Positions 39,657 to 48,399 of a stretch of DNA of 64,000 nucleotides are shown piece by piece. A program made the translations under genes and the position numbers. Source of the DNA: Rugamonas rivuli (lineage in GTDB: Bacteria; Pseudomonadota; Gammaproteobacteria; Burkholderiales; Burkholderiaceae_D); the NCBI RefSeq assembly GCF_009380165.1, contig NZ_WHUF01000004.1:310001-374000 (forward strand), read 5' to 3'. Below the pieces are notes generated by a model that was not told where the DNA came from, did not search any database, and saw nothing but the letters and a program-made list of their open reading frames with translations. The stretch's first letter is position 1; the number at the start of each line of letters is the position of its first letter.

Positions 39657-41078
39657 TCATTTGAGCGTCACATTCCAGTTCTTCTCCACGCACTTGGTAT
39701 AGTTGCCGGCGATGAGAGCACTGTATGGCGTTTGATAGCTCACCAGCTGGCACTGATAATCGCCGCCGTTGTTCCAGTTCTTCTCCCAATAGATGTTGTA
39801 GGCCGCAGAACTGGAACCCGTGAAGCGCTGCATGTTCGCACACGACAGCTGCTCGCTGCCGACGTTCCAGCCGATGTCCGCCGCGAACTGCTTGTAGTAG
39901 TCGATGCGGTTCTGCGCTGCCGCCTTCTCCGTGCCGGTGCCGCATTCGGCGTTGATGATCATGATGGTGGTGGCGAAGTTGTTACCCGCGCCAGCCGCCT
40001 TGTCGGCCGCATTCGGCACCCACGTCCCGTCCAGCACATGCAGCATCGATGGCTTGGGCGGTTGCGGGTAGACGAAGAAGAACGTCGCCGAGGCGAGGTT
40101 CAGCCAGGTCGACGCCACCAGGTCGGGATTCTTCAGCAGCACCGACTGGTCGCCGTTGTACATCACCTGCGAGAAAGGGCCGTAGTTGTAGTTGTACGAG
40201 AGCTGCTTGGCGCCGCGCCCGTAATACTTCTTGAAGCTGCCGTCGGCGTTTTTACCGCAGGTCCAGACAGTGTTGAACACCGGGTCCGCGCATTCGACGT
40301 TGTAGCCGCAGTTGGTGCCGGTTTCGTCGCAACCCATCTCGCGCAGATACTTCAAGCCCTGGCGCCACTGCGGCAGCGGGATGCTGGCGTTGTGGTCACC
40401 CGTCTCCTGCGCGAAGTGAGCGAACATCGTCGCCAGCGTATGGCGGCAGATGGCGTCGGCGTCGCGGCCGTCGGTGTAGTCGCCGCACACCGCCGGGAAC
40501 TTGGCCACCGCCTGCAGGAAGCGGCCGTACGTGTAGCTGGGCTCACGGATGCCGAAGTAATAGTCCCACTTGGCCGACGTCAGCAAGCGCTCCACCCGCT
40601 TGACGTTGGCCGGGTTGGCCGCCGCGCCGGGCGACACCGCGTCCACCGCCGCGTTGTCCAGCGTGCGTATCGACGCTTTCACCGTGCGGAAGAAGTCGTT
40701 GTTGGTCAGCTGCGCTTCGCGCGCTTCCGCCTGGGCCTTGGTCGGCACGCTGCCCGGTTGCGGCGTGCCTGGATCAGGCGGTTGCGGATCGGTGGCTTCG
40801 CCGATGTACTTCCACGGCCCCCAGGTATCGGTAGGATTGGGCGCGGTGCCCTGCACCCACCATTTGGCCTCGTACTGCTTGCCCTGGTAGATCGCGCACA
40901 TGCCGGCGGTGTAGACCGCGGTGGCGGTCCATGCCGGGCATGCGCTGGCGGCGGCGGTGGTAATGCCGCCGGAAAGCACGCGTGGTGCGGTGCTGCTGGC
41001 CTGATCACCGCCACTGCCGCCGCCACAGGCGGACAGCAGCACGGCGCTCAGCACAGCGATGCTGTGAACTGATTTCAT
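39657..41078 (-). CDS. GH19 chitinase lipoprotein with CBM5/12
   Basis: A 473-residue chitinase. The signal peptide ends in a lipobox LSAC (Cys18) followed by GGGSGG, so it may be tethered to the outer membrane or released. A chitin-binding CBM5/12 module follows (CPAWTATAVYTAGMCAIYQG ... AKWWVQG), then a short Pro-rich linker and a GH19 domain with catalytic Glu in MFAHFAQETGDHN and the substrate loop YYGRGAKQLSYNYNYGPFS. GH19 enzymes cut chitin with inversion. It is last in a four-gene chitinase operon, 9 bp after the GH18 gene. Confidence 0.95.
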   Translation of the reverse strand: MKSVHSIAVLSAVLLSACGGGSGGDQASSTAPRVLSGGITTAAASACPAWTATAVYTAGMCAIYQGKQYEAKWWVQGTAPNPTDTWGPWKYIGEATDPQPPDPGTPQPGSVPTKAQAEAREAQLTNNDFFRTVKASIRTLDNAAVDAVSPGAAANPANVKRVERLLTSAKWDYYFGIREPSYTYGRFLQAVAKFPAVCGDYTDGRDADAICRHTLATMFAHFAQETGDHNASIPLPQWRQGLKYLREMGCDETGTNCGYNVECADPVFNTVWTCGKNADGSFKKYYGRGAKQLSYNYNYGPFSQVMYNGDQSVLLKNPDLVASTWLNLASATFFFVYPQPPKPSMLHVLDGTWVPNAADKAAGAGNNFATTIMIINAECGTGTEKAAAQNRIDYYKQFAADIGWNVGSEQLSCANMQRFTGSSSAAYNIYWEKNWNNGGDYQCQLVSYQTPYSALIAGNYTKCVEKNWNVTLK

Positions 41079-41087
41079 CGCATCCCC

Positions 41088-43430
41088 TTATTTCAACGCG
41101 ACCGGCAGGCCGGGATACTCGTCGCTCAAGGCGTAGCGCACGCCCCCCACCGTGATCACGTAGGCGGACGGCCCCGAGATCGGCAGCGAGTAGTTCAACG
41201 TGATCGACACCGAAGCGCCAGGTGCCAGCGACTGCCACGTTGGAATGGTGAACTTGGCATGGTTGAAGTTGGCCTTGAAGCCGCCGATGTTGTTCGGCCC
41301 CGTGTAACCAGCCTTGGTGACGGTCAGGCCATAACCCGATTGGTCGCTCATGTTGGCGGGCGCCGATACCGGATAGTCGAACTCCACCACTGAGCCGCCC
41401 GGGATGGTGACGGTGGTGTTGTTCGTCAGCGTCATCACAGGATTGATCGGGTAGTTGCTGTCGCCGAGCTTCCAGCCGCCCAGAGTGATGGACACCTTGG
41501 CGCTGCTGGCCGGGATCGGCGATTCCGCACGCACCGCGCCGTAAGGGCTGGCGGTCTTGAAGGCGTTGTAGATGTTGGTCGTCAGCGTGTAGCCCATGAA
41601 GTACTCGCCTTTGCCACCGTTCTTGCTGGCGTCCCAGGCGTAGTCGCCGGCCAGTTCCCAGATCATGATGCCGCCGATGCCCTGGTCGATCACGTACTGG
41701 GTCTTGGCTGCCATCGATTGCGCCGTCTCGGTGGAGATGAAGACTTTGCGGGTGGCGTTCCACAGCCACGGCGCCGCCATCGTGGCGCTGTAGTTGGCGG
41801 TGTAGGTGCCGGTGATGGTTTTCTCGGTGACGCCGTAGACATCCAGGTAGTCCGGCACGATGGCGTTTTGCAGGTTGAGTGCATGCCACAGCGGATTGCC
41901 GCCGCCAGGTACAGGCTTGCCGTTGGTATCGAGGTCGTACCAGACGTTGTCGATGCCGACCGCGCCGGTGCCGCAGGTTTTGACGCCGGCGCAGGTGACG
42001 GTGTCGTTCACCAGCGGTGTGGTGCCCCACAGGCCGTTGGTTCCGCCGGTGACATCCTTCCAGCCACGCGTGTAGTACGGCACGCCGACGTTGATGCGGC
42101 CGGCCTGCAATGCGCCACGGTAGTAGCGGTAAGCCCAGTCGACGTTCAGGTAGCCGATGCCGCCGTACGAGTAGGCGTTGCCGGCGCGGAGTTCGGCGTC
42201 GTTGCCGTCGTCGAACAGCGCGGCGTTCGGGCCGACGTACTGGTTCCAGCCGCCGTGCAGGTCATAGGACATCAGGCTGGCATAGTCGAGGTACTGCAGG
42301 CCGGAGAGGTTTTCCTCGCCGCGCAAGATCCAGCCCGATGCCGAGCCGGCGATGGTCAGCATGTAGTACTTGTTGTCGGCGACGGCTGCGGTGTCGAGCT
42401 TCTGGCGCACGGTTTTCAGCAGCACGTTGTAGCTCTTCATCAGGCCTGCCAGGCGAGGCTTGGAGAGGCCGAAATCGAGCGGGTTGCCGGCTTCGTTGTT
42501 GGTGGTCGGGTGCTCGTAGTCGATGTCGATGCCGTCGAAGAAGGTGTATTGACGGAGTACGGCGACCATCGAATCGGCCAGCGTGTTGATGCCGGTGGTG
42601 TTGAGCGAGCCGTCGGCGTTGGTGGTGGCGGTGTAGTAGCCGCCGCTGCCTGCCCAGCCGCCTACCGACAGCATCACTTTCACGCCGGGGTAGCGCTTCT
42701 TGTATTGCGCCAGCAGGTTGAAGTGGCCTTTGTACGGCAGCGATGGATCCATCGCGGCGGCGGGGATGGTCGGCCAGGTCAGGCCGGTGTCCGGGTTGTT
42801 GGCACCGGTGCCCAGTTGGACCTTGGCACTCGCGTCCACCGAGGCGAAGGCGTAGTTGATGTGGGTGACTTTGTCCCACGGGATGTTGTTGACCAAGTAG
42901 GCCGGCGTGTTGTTCGCGCCCGTGCGCCAGCTGGTGAAGTAGCCGACGATGCGGCGGTTCAGGCCATTGGCCAGCTTCTCGCGGCCGTTGGCGTCATACA
43001 CGCCGCAGTAGTTCACGTTCGGCACCGGCGAGGTCAGGCCGTCGGGACGGCATGCGACCGGCGTTGGCGTCGGAGTTGGTGTCGGCGTAGGTGTCGGCGT
43101 AGGCGTCGGGGTTGGAGTAGGTGTCGGAGTTGGCGTTGGCGTTGGCGTTGGCGTCACGGATTGCAGCGCCCATGGTCCCCACTCCTCGGTGCCTGGCACG
43201 TTATTCTGGGTCCACCATTTGGCCTTGTAGGTATTGCCGCCATAGGTCACGCACATGCCGGCGGTGTAGATCGCGCCGGACGACCATGCAGGGCAATCGG
43301 CGGCGGCAGCGGCGGTGTGCACGCCGCCCAGCAGTTTAGGCGCAGGCGTTGCGCTCTGGGGATCGGAACCGCCGCCGCAGGCAGCAACGGCGCTGCCGAT
43401 CAGCGCCAGCATCAAAAGGTTATGTCGCAT
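41088..43430 (-). CDS. GH18 chitinase lipoprotein with CBM5/12, (TP)n linker and C-terminal domain
   Basis: A 780-residue chitinase with lipobox VAAC (Cys18). Order: CBM5/12 (about 45-92), a linker of about 16 Thr-Pro units, GH18 catalytic domain with DGIDIDYEHP carrying the catalytic Glu, and a C-terminal beta-sandwich-like domain (about 650-780: VSITLGGWKLGDSNYPINP ... ITLNYSLPISGPSAYVITVGG) that resembles the C-terminal domain of some ChiC-type chitinases. GH18 enzymes act by substrate-assisted retention. The GGGAGA site is 5 bp before the ATG, and 15 bp separate it from the hydroxylase gene. Confidence 0.95.
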   Translation of the reverse strand: MRHNLLMLALIGSAVAACGGGSDPQSATPAPKLLGGVHTAAAAADCPAWSSGAIYTAGMCVTYGGNTYKAKWWTQNNVPGTEEWGPWALQSVTPTPTPTPTPTPTPTPTPTPTPTPTPTPTPTPVACRPDGLTSPVPNVNYCGVYDANGREKLANGLNRRIVGYFTSWRTGANNTPAYLVNNIPWDKVTHINYAFASVDASAKVQLGTGANNPDTGLTWPTIPAAAMDPSLPYKGHFNLLAQYKKRYPGVKVMLSVGGWAGSGGYYTATTNADGSLNTTGINTLADSMVAVLRQYTFFDGIDIDYEHPTTNNEAGNPLDFGLSKPRLAGLMKSYNVLLKTVRQKLDTAAVADNKYYMLTIAGSASGWILRGEENLSGLQYLDYASLMSYDLHGGWNQYVGPNAALFDDGNDAELRAGNAYSYGGIGYLNVDWAYRYYRGALQAGRINVGVPYYTRGWKDVTGGTNGLWGTTPLVNDTVTCAGVKTCGTGAVGIDNVWYDLDTNGKPVPGGGNPLWHALNLQNAIVPDYLDVYGVTEKTITGTYTANYSATMAAPWLWNATRKVFISTETAQSMAAKTQYVIDQGIGGIMIWELAGDYAWDASKNGGKGEYFMGYTLTTNIYNAFKTASPYGAVRAESPIPASSAKVSITLGGWKLGDSNYPINPVMTLTNNTTVTIPGGSVVEFDYPVSAPANMSDQSGYGLTVTKAGYTGPNNIGGFKANFNHAKFTIPTWQSLAPGASVSITLNYSLPISGPSAYVITVGGVRYALSDEYPGLPVALK
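43060..43155 (-). repeat. Thr-Pro linker repeat in GH18 gene B
   Basis: About 16 consecutive 6-bp units encode Thr-Pro pairs. Units vary at third positions (GTTGGC, GTAGGT, GTCGGA and so on, read on the + strand), so the tract is only partly homogenised. It joins the CBM to the catalytic domain. Confidence 0.9.
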
Positions 43431-43445
43431 TTTGTCTCCCGTATT

Positions 43446-44462
43446 TTAGAAATCGTGATTGTTCGGGTAATGGCTGTAGAAATCGTTGTCCCACTTGAAG
43501 TGGGTGGCAGAGATGGTGATGGTGATGTCCAGCGCTTCGACGAAGTGCCACCAACCGACGGGCAGGAACAGGATCTCTCCCGGTTCCAGCACGCAGTCGA
43601 TGACCGGCACGTCTGCCATCATCGGAAAACGCTGCAGGTCGATGTTGCGTCCATCGACCGGTGTAAAGCAGTGACGCTGGTTGTACAGCTTGGGCGTATC
43701 GCAAGGCGCGATCAGCCGCACGCGTTTGCGGCCCGCGATCTGGATCATGAAGTTGTTGGTCAGGTCGTGATGGAACGGCGTGATGGTGCCGGCCGGACCA
43801 AACCAGAAAAAGCCCCGCCCTTCCGGCGTCAGATAGTCCGTCAACGGCGGCGCGTCGGCCATCAGCTCCTGCAGCGACTCGCGATTCTGGCCGTCGTTAT
43901 TGGCCGTCATGTAGAAGTCATTGGTATGGCCGCTGTCGCGCACCAGCGCCACGTACTCGCCGAAACGCATGCGGCGCTTGTGGGACAGGCTGTTCATCTC
44001 GTAGTCCGGATCGGCGCTGCGGCCGAACTGCACTTCCACCATGCGGTCGCCAAGCTGGCTGCCGAGATAATCCAGCGTCCACTTGCTGCGGGCCGCGCAG
44101 TCCTCCAGCATGCCGGTGATGATCACCGGCTGGTTGCGCAGGTAGTGCTGCTCCAGGAACTCCGCGGCGGAAAGGCGCTCCCGTCGCGGCACCACGGCCG
44201 GTGCCAGCCGGTTCAATTGCGACTGGATGCGCAGCACCCAGTCCCGCTTGGCCAGCCGGTTATGCAAACGCGATACGCCCTGCAGGTAAGGGCTGCGCAG
44301 TGCGGAGGCGATCTCCGCGTGCGCATCCCTCGCTCCGATGCCGGACTGGATCAGGATGCCGGCCAGTGTATCCGGCCGGCTGCCGAGGATCAGGTTCTCG
44401 GCGATCCAGCTGCGCCATGCGTCGCTGACGCCGATGGTTTGGACAGCGGCATGGCGCTTCAT
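43446..44462 (-). CDS. JmjC/cupin_8 Fe(II)/2OG-type hydroxylase
   Basis: A 338-residue cytoplasmic protein of the cupin-like (cupin_8, JmjC-related) family. The metal triad is visible: His-x-Asp in PFHHDLTNNFMIQ and the distal His in LFLPVGWWHFVEAL; RKRVRLIAP is the usual strand between. An N-terminal helical region (about 1-95) is of unknown role. Relatives hydroxylate proteins or small molecules. It lies 3 bp after one GH18 gene and 15 bp before another, so it is firmly in the chitinase operon. Confidence 0.88.
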   Translation of the reverse strand: MKRHAAVQTIGVSDAWRSWIAENLILGSRPDTLAGILIQSGIGARDAHAEIASALRSPYLQGVSRLHNRLAKRDWVLRIQSQLNRLAPAVVPRRERLSAAEFLEQHYLRNQPVIITGMLEDCAARSKWTLDYLGSQLGDRMVEVQFGRSADPDYEMNSLSHKRRMRFGEYVALVRDSGHTNDFYMTANNDGQNRESLQELMADAPPLTDYLTPEGRGFFWFGPAGTITPFHHDLTNNFMIQIAGRKRVRLIAPCDTPKLYNQRHCFTPVDGRNIDLQRFPMMADVPVIDCVLEPGEILFLPVGWWHFVEALDITITISATHFKWDNDFYSHYPNNHDF

Positions 44463-44465
44463 GGC

Positions 44466-46175
44466 TTAGCGTCCTTTCCAGACGGCGCTGGTCAGCGCGC
44501 CGTTGGCGTCGCCGTCCAGCTCCCACGAGAAGGCGCCGCGCAGGCCCTGGTCCTTCATGTACTGCATCTTGGTGGCGATCACGGTCGGATCGTCGTAGCT
44601 CCACCATTCGCCGGTGCCGGTGTACAGGAACAGCTGCTTGGTCTGCGGATGGTACCAGCGCGTGCCGGACTTGTTGACCAATACCTTGTAGTCGTCGATG
44701 CCGGCTTCGTAGGTGCCGGCCGCGCCGCCGGTGGTGGTTTGATACAGGCCGTTGGCGTTAGGGCCTGCGGCTACGCCCTTCCATCCACGTCCGTAGAACG
44801 GCACGCCGAGCAGGATCTTATTGCGCGGCATACCGGCTGCCACCAGCGCCGTGACAGCGTCGTTGGTGTTGTACTTGGCGAGGACGCCGGTCGCTGGATC
44901 GGCCGGATCGTGGTACAGCGGCGAGTGGAAGTTGGTGGTGCTTTCCCAGCCGCCGTGGAAGTCGTAGGTCATCAGGTTGACCCAGTCCATGTACTGCGAG
45001 TACACGGCCGGTTCGGTCTGGGCGATCTTCTCGGTGCCGGCGCCGATGGCGGCCGTCAGTGCATAACGCTTGCCGTCGATGGCGCCTTGCGCATCCAGCT
45101 GTGCGCGGAACTCGGCCATCAGCAGCGTGAAGTTATGCTTGTCGTTGACCGCATCGACCGTGTTGTATGGCTGGCCACCACCGCCCGGGTATTCCCAGTC
45201 GATGTCGATGCCGTCAAACACGCCCTTGGCGGAGCCTGCGCCGCCACGGCCATCCTGCACCGGCAGGTCGCCGGCGATGAACATCTTCACGCAGGACTTG
45301 GCCAGCTGCTTGCGCAGCGCGTCGGTCTTGGCTGCGGCGGAGAAGTTCTTCGACCAGGTCCAGCCGCCCAGCGAGATGAACACCTTCAGGTTGGGGTGCG
45401 CGGCTTTGAGCAGCTTCAGTTGCAGGAAGTTGCCGGTCAGCGGAGCGTCCCACGGCACGGTCTTGCCGTCCACGGTGCGGACAGGCTGGCGTTGGTAGTC
45501 GGCGTAGGCGTCGCCACCGGTGCCGGCTTGCGGCGAGGTCGGCGTGTCGTTGCCCACTTCGGCGCGCGTGACCATGTCGCATTCGTAGCCGCCGTTCTTG
45601 GCGTAGGTGTTGCCGAAGGCGTAGTTGATGAAGGTGAGCTGGTCGGCCACGCTGGTCTGCACGCCATTCACCGGGGTCTTGGTGGTGTGGATGTCGGCCA
45701 CTTCGTAGCTGCGGCCGTAGACGCCCCACTGTGCAAAATAGGAGCCGATTTCGCGGCCGCCGACTGGCGTAGGAGTAGGTGTAGGTGTTGGCGTCGGAGT
45801 TGGGGTAGGCGTCGGAGTTGGCGTCGGCGTTGGCGTTGGCGTTGGCGTTGGTGTCGGCGTTGGGGTAGGCGTTGGTGTCGGGGTCACGGCTTGCAGCGCC
45901 CATGGTCCCCATTCCTCGGTGCCGGGGACGTTATTCTGCGTCCACCATTTGGCCTTGTAGGTGTTGCCGTTGTAGGTCACGCACATGCCGACGGTGTAGA
46001 TCGCGCTGGACGACCATGCCGGGCAATCGGCGGCTGCGGCGGCGGTTTGTACGCCGCCCAGCAGTTTCATTTGTGGTGTGGCGGTGGTGGAGCCGTCGCT
46101 CCCTCCGCCGCAAGCCGCCAGCATGCTGGCGATAAGGCCGAGTACGGCCGCATTTCCCTTGACTGCACGTTCCAT
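44466..46175 (-). CDS. GH18 chitinase lipoprotein with CBM5/12 and (TP)n linker
   Basis: A 569-residue chitinase with lipobox LAAC (Cys22) and a strong AGGAGGA site. Order: CBM5/12 (about 50-93), a linker of about 20 Thr-Pro units, and a GH18 domain with [11 protein letters not shown], catalytic [22 protein letters not shown] and a C-terminal FSWELDGD. The catalytic domain is of the ChiA/ChiD kind and differs from that of the second GH18 gene, while the N-terminal part is nearly the same. It is the first gene of the operon. Confidence 0.95.
   Translation of the reverse strand: MERAVKGNAAVLGLIASMLAACGGGSDGSTTATPQMKLLGGVQTAAAAADCPAWSSSAIYTVGMCVTYNGNTYKAKWWTQNNVPGTEEWGPWALQAVTPTPTPTPTPTPTPTPTPTPTPTPTPTPTPTPTPTPTPTPVGGREIGSYFAQWGVYGRSYEVADIHTTKTPVNGVQTSVADQLTFINYAFGNTYAKNGGYECDMVTRAEVGNDTPTSPQAGTGGDAYADYQRQPVRTVDGKTVPWDAPLTGNFLQLKLLKAAHPNLKVFISLGGWTWSKNFSAAAKTDALRKQLAKSCVKMFIAGDLPVQDGRGGAGSAKGVFDGIDIDWEYPGGGGQPYNTVDAVNDKHNFTLLMAEFRAQLDAQGAIDGKRYALTAAIGAGTEKIAQTEPAVYSQYMDWVNLMTYDFHGGWESTTNFHSPLYHDPADPATGVLAKYNTNDAVTALVAAGMPRNKILLGVPFYGRGWKGVAAGPNANGLYQTTTGGAAGTYEAGIDDYKVLVNKSGTRWYHPQTKQLFLYTGTGEWWSYDDPTVIATKMQYMKDQGLRGAFSWELDGDANGALTSAVWKGR
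45765..45886 (-). repeat. Thr-Pro linker repeat in GH18 gene A
   Basis: About 20 consecutive 6-bp units encode Thr-Pro pairs between CBM and catalytic domain. The number of units differs from the related tract at 43060-43155, as expected for a slippage-prone linker. Confidence 0.9.
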
Positions 46176-46261
46176 GCTTTCTCCTCCTGGGTTGGTGAAT
46201 CTATGCTTTTATTATTTTTTCAGGATGGAGCTTAAAAAAGTGGTAGTCAAGTGGTTTTGTT

Positions 46262-46291
46262 TTATTACATCCAATCAAATACCAGTTTCAA
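46262..46291 (-). promoter_or_regulatory. Possible sigma-70 promoter of the chitinase operon
   Basis: On the minus strand TTGAAA (46291-46286) is followed after 18 bp by TAATAA (46267-46262), in the AT-rich leader before the first chitinase gene. This would give a leader of about 80 nt. The -10 match is only fair. The stretch 46176-46370 holds no gene. Confidence 0.4.
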
Positions 46292-46370
46292 AATAGGAAG
46301 AGTAATTGCAGCAAGAATAGATATGGAACTTGAAAGAGATAGTGAGCACACACCAACCAGCACACGCACA

Positions 46371-46395
46371 AAATCCGGCCTCCCGGGACCGGACT
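46371..46395 (-). terminator. Possible terminator after the DUF1842-like gene
   Basis: On the minus strand TCCGG and CCGGA pair around a 10-base loop that contains the palindrome TCCCGGGA, followed by TTTTG. It lies between the DUF1842-like gene and the chitinase operon and could isolate the two. The short U-tract makes it uncertain. Confidence 0.5.
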
Positions 46396-46467
46396 TTCGA
46401 ATGTCTCAAATTGAACATTGTGTTATTTGACGAGTACCAATTTTCGGCTGCTGCGAAGTGGTACGGG

Positions 46468-46875
46468 TCAGGTGCCGGTGGCCAGCTCCGGTAAAACCGC
46501 GCGCGCGACGCCGTCGCGTATCTCGACGATGCGTGCTTGTTGCTGTGCGCCAAAACTCATCTTGTAGCAAACCTGCCCATCCCGCGCGGCGGTGGGCAAC
46601 ACCATCAGCAACTGGAACGCGCTCGGCTCTTCTTCAACGGTCGGGAAAATCGCCGGCAGGCCGGCCAGCACGATGGCTTGCAAAGGATGCTCGCCCTCGA
46701 TCTCGGTATGGTGTCCGCGCACCGAAATGCCGGCGCTTTCGCCGCCGTCGAACGCTACCCGCGCATGGCCGATCACGCTATCGTTGTGGGCGTTCACGAC
46801 CAGGTTCAGGAGCAAAGTGGGACGGCCTTCGACGGCGCTGGTAACTTCATACACGGCTGTAAATAATTGACTCAT
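46468..46875 (-). CDS. Small protein, DUF1842-like
   Basis: A 135-residue cytoplasmic protein starting MSQLFTAVYEVT at 46875 with an AGGAC site. The pattern of beta-strands (RPTLLLNLVVNAHNDSVIGHARVAF ... CYKMSFG) resembles DUF1842 proteins, but the match is by eye only. No function can be given. Confidence 0.65.
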   Translation of the reverse strand: MSQLFTAVYEVTSAVEGRPTLLLNLVVNAHNDSVIGHARVAFDGGESAGISVRGHHTEIEGEHPLQAIVLAGLPAIFPTVEEEPSAFQLLMVLPTAARDGQVCYKMSFGAQQQARIVEIRDGVARAVLPELATGT

Positions 46876-46994
46876 GGTACGTCCTAACGAATAGAGATGA
46901 AACATGAGCCCACTGTAGCGGCAGGTCGCAAAACCTGCCTTCCGAATACCTTCCGGTTGATAAGTTATTGTTTACATGACAGATTTATTTCAGC

Positions 46995-47495
46995 TCAGCG
47001 CTTGGGCAACTGCCAGTCCGGCCGGATGAAATGGCAGGTGTAGCCGTTGGGAATGCGCTCCAGATAGTCCTGGTGCTCCGGTTCGGCCTCCCAGAACGGC
47101 CCCGCCGGCGCCACTTCGGTGACGACTTTACCCGGCCACAGGCCGGAAGCGTTGACGTCGGCGATGGTGTCCTCGGCCGTCGCTTTCTGTTGCTCGCTAG
47201 TGTAGTAGATTGCCGACCGATAACTCGTGCCGATGTCGTTGCCCTGCCGGTTGCGGGTGCTCGGATCGTGGATCTGGAAGAAGAATTCCAGGATCTTGCG
47301 GTAGCTGATGACGGCCGGATCGAAGATGATTTCCAGCGCCTCGGCATGGGTGCCGTGGTTGCGATAGGTGGCGTTCGGCACATCGCCGCCGCTGTAGCCC
47401 ACCCGCGTTGCCAGCACGCCCGGGTATTTGCGCACCAGATCCTGCACGCCCCAGAAACATCCGCCGGCCAGGATTGCTTTTTCAGTAGTCGTCAT
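46995..47495 (-). CDS. msrA: Peptide-methionine (S)-S-oxide reductase
   Basis: A 166-residue MsrA. The catalytic motif GGCFWG is near the N-terminus, followed by [25 protein letters not shown] and [28 protein letters not shown]. It repairs methionine-S-sulfoxide in proteins with thioredoxin. A possible resolving cysteine is in [11 protein letters not shown]. It stands alone and is cytoplasmic. Confidence 0.96.
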   Translation of the reverse strand: MTTTEKAILAGGCFWGVQDLVRKYPGVLATRVGYSGGDVPNATYRNHGTHAEALEIIFDPAVISYRKILEFFFQIHDPSTRNRQGNDIGTSYRSAIYYTSEQQKATAEDTIADVNASGLWPGKVVTEVAPAGPFWEAEPEHQDYLERIPNGYTCHFIRPDWQLPKR

Positions 47496-47709
47496 GGTTC
47501 ATCCTTTGTGTGTATCCAGTCAATTTAGTGACGTTCGCCGTTTCTTCAAGCCGCGCAATCGCCGCACAAGTGGGCTATAATTTATCTTAGGAACTACTAC
47601 TTGCCTTCTGCAACTAAGTGCCCGAAACCACGGCACCCTTAGTCCCCCGGCCCGGACCCAGCCGAACGACCAGCAACCGTCTTCGTTGCTTACTTTTTCG
47701 TTCAACATC

Positions 47710-48120
47710 ATGGACCAGCCCACCATCCCCCCACGCATCCTGATCGTCGACGACAACGACGCGGCGGCCGATATCGCAGCAGAGCTGCTCGGTTTGTACA
47801 ACTACAAGACGGCGGTAGCCTACTCCGGCACCGAAGGCTTGCAAACGGCCATGGCCTTCATGCCCGATGTGGTCTTGCTGGACCTGGGCATGCCCGGCAT
47901 GGACGGCTACCAGGTGGCGGCGGCTTTGCGGGCGATGCCGGCGTTCCAGGAAGTGGCGCTGATCGCCTTCACCGCCTGGGACGATCCGGCCACGCTGGCG
48001 CGCACCCGCAGCGTGGGCTTCGACCAGCATATCACCAAGCCATCCAGCCTCGACGAGATACTCAACGCCATCCACAGCGCCAGCGCCATGCGCGGCGGCT
48101 TCCACCAGAAGACGGCCTGA
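47710..48120 (+). CDS. Single-domain response regulator
   Basis: A 136-residue CheY-like receiver with no output domain. Acidic pocket LIVDDNDAA, phospho-acceptor Asp in VVLLDLGMPGMDGY, Thr in AFTAWDD and Lys in HITKPSS are all present. The ATG at 47710 is preferred over an upstream TTG at 47686; neither has a good ribosome-binding site. No kinase gene is adjacent, so it probably serves a distant hybrid kinase. Confidence 0.92.
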   Translation: MDQPTIPPRILIVDDNDAAADIAAELLGLYNYKTAVAYSGTEGLQTAMAFMPDVVLLDLGMPGMDGYQVAAALRAMPAFQEVALIAFTAWDDPATLARTRSVGFDQHITKPSSLDEILNAIHSASAMRGGFHQKTA

Positions 48121-48196
48121 ACGTTGTCAAATTGAGTACACGGCGGGCTTTTGTGCTACGCTTGAGCGCTACTGTTTATCGTAACGGGAGTCGCCC

Positions 48197-48385
48197 ATGC
48201 AAATAGAACGTCGTTCGCGTCCAGACCGCGCCAAGGCCATCGCCGTCAATGCGGGCCTGGCCCTGCTGGAAACCGCAGGCCGCGAGGCGGCTGCTACGTT
48301 CCTCGAAGATGCGGGCGTGCCGCTGCCGGTGATCGCCCGCGTGCTGTCGGAACCGGACAAGCGCCGCGCCGCCGACCTGCGCTAG
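48197..48385 (+). CDS. Small helical protein of unknown function
   Basis: A 62-residue protein with a GGGAG site well placed before the ATG. It is rich in Ala, Arg and Glu and looks like two or three short helices (AGLALLETAGREAAATFLEDAGVPLPVIARVL). I recognise no family. The fit of start, site and codon use supports a real gene. Confidence 0.6.
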   Translation: MQIERRSRPDRAKAIAVNAGLALLETAGREAAATFLEDAGVPLPVIARVLSEPDKRRAADLR

Positions 48386-48399
48386 ACGCCGCCTAGCGC
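48379..48399. terminator. Shared palindrome containing two convergent stop codons
   Basis: GCGCTAG and CTAGCGC are perfect 7-bp arms around ACGCCGC. The left arm contains the TAG stop of the + strand small gene and the right arm the TAG stop of the minus-strand binding-protein gene. The hairpin can form in both transcripts, but has no U-tract. Confidence 0.5.

Noticed and set aside
43060..43155. Short tandem repeats that could suggest a CRISPR or satellite
   Set aside because: The units are 6 bp, in frame, and encode a Thr-Pro linker in a chitinase; there are no spacers or cas genes.
39657..46175. The GH18/GH19 cluster as part of a phage or killing device
   Set aside because: Lipoprotein signals, chitin-binding modules and lack of any phage or secretion-structure genes fit nutrient chitinases better.
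41718..46235. A 1505-codon open frame on the + strand across the chitinase genes
   Set aside because: It is antisense to four clear genes with signal peptides, catalytic motifs and ribosome-binding sites; its translation is a low-complexity shadow produced by high-GC codon use.
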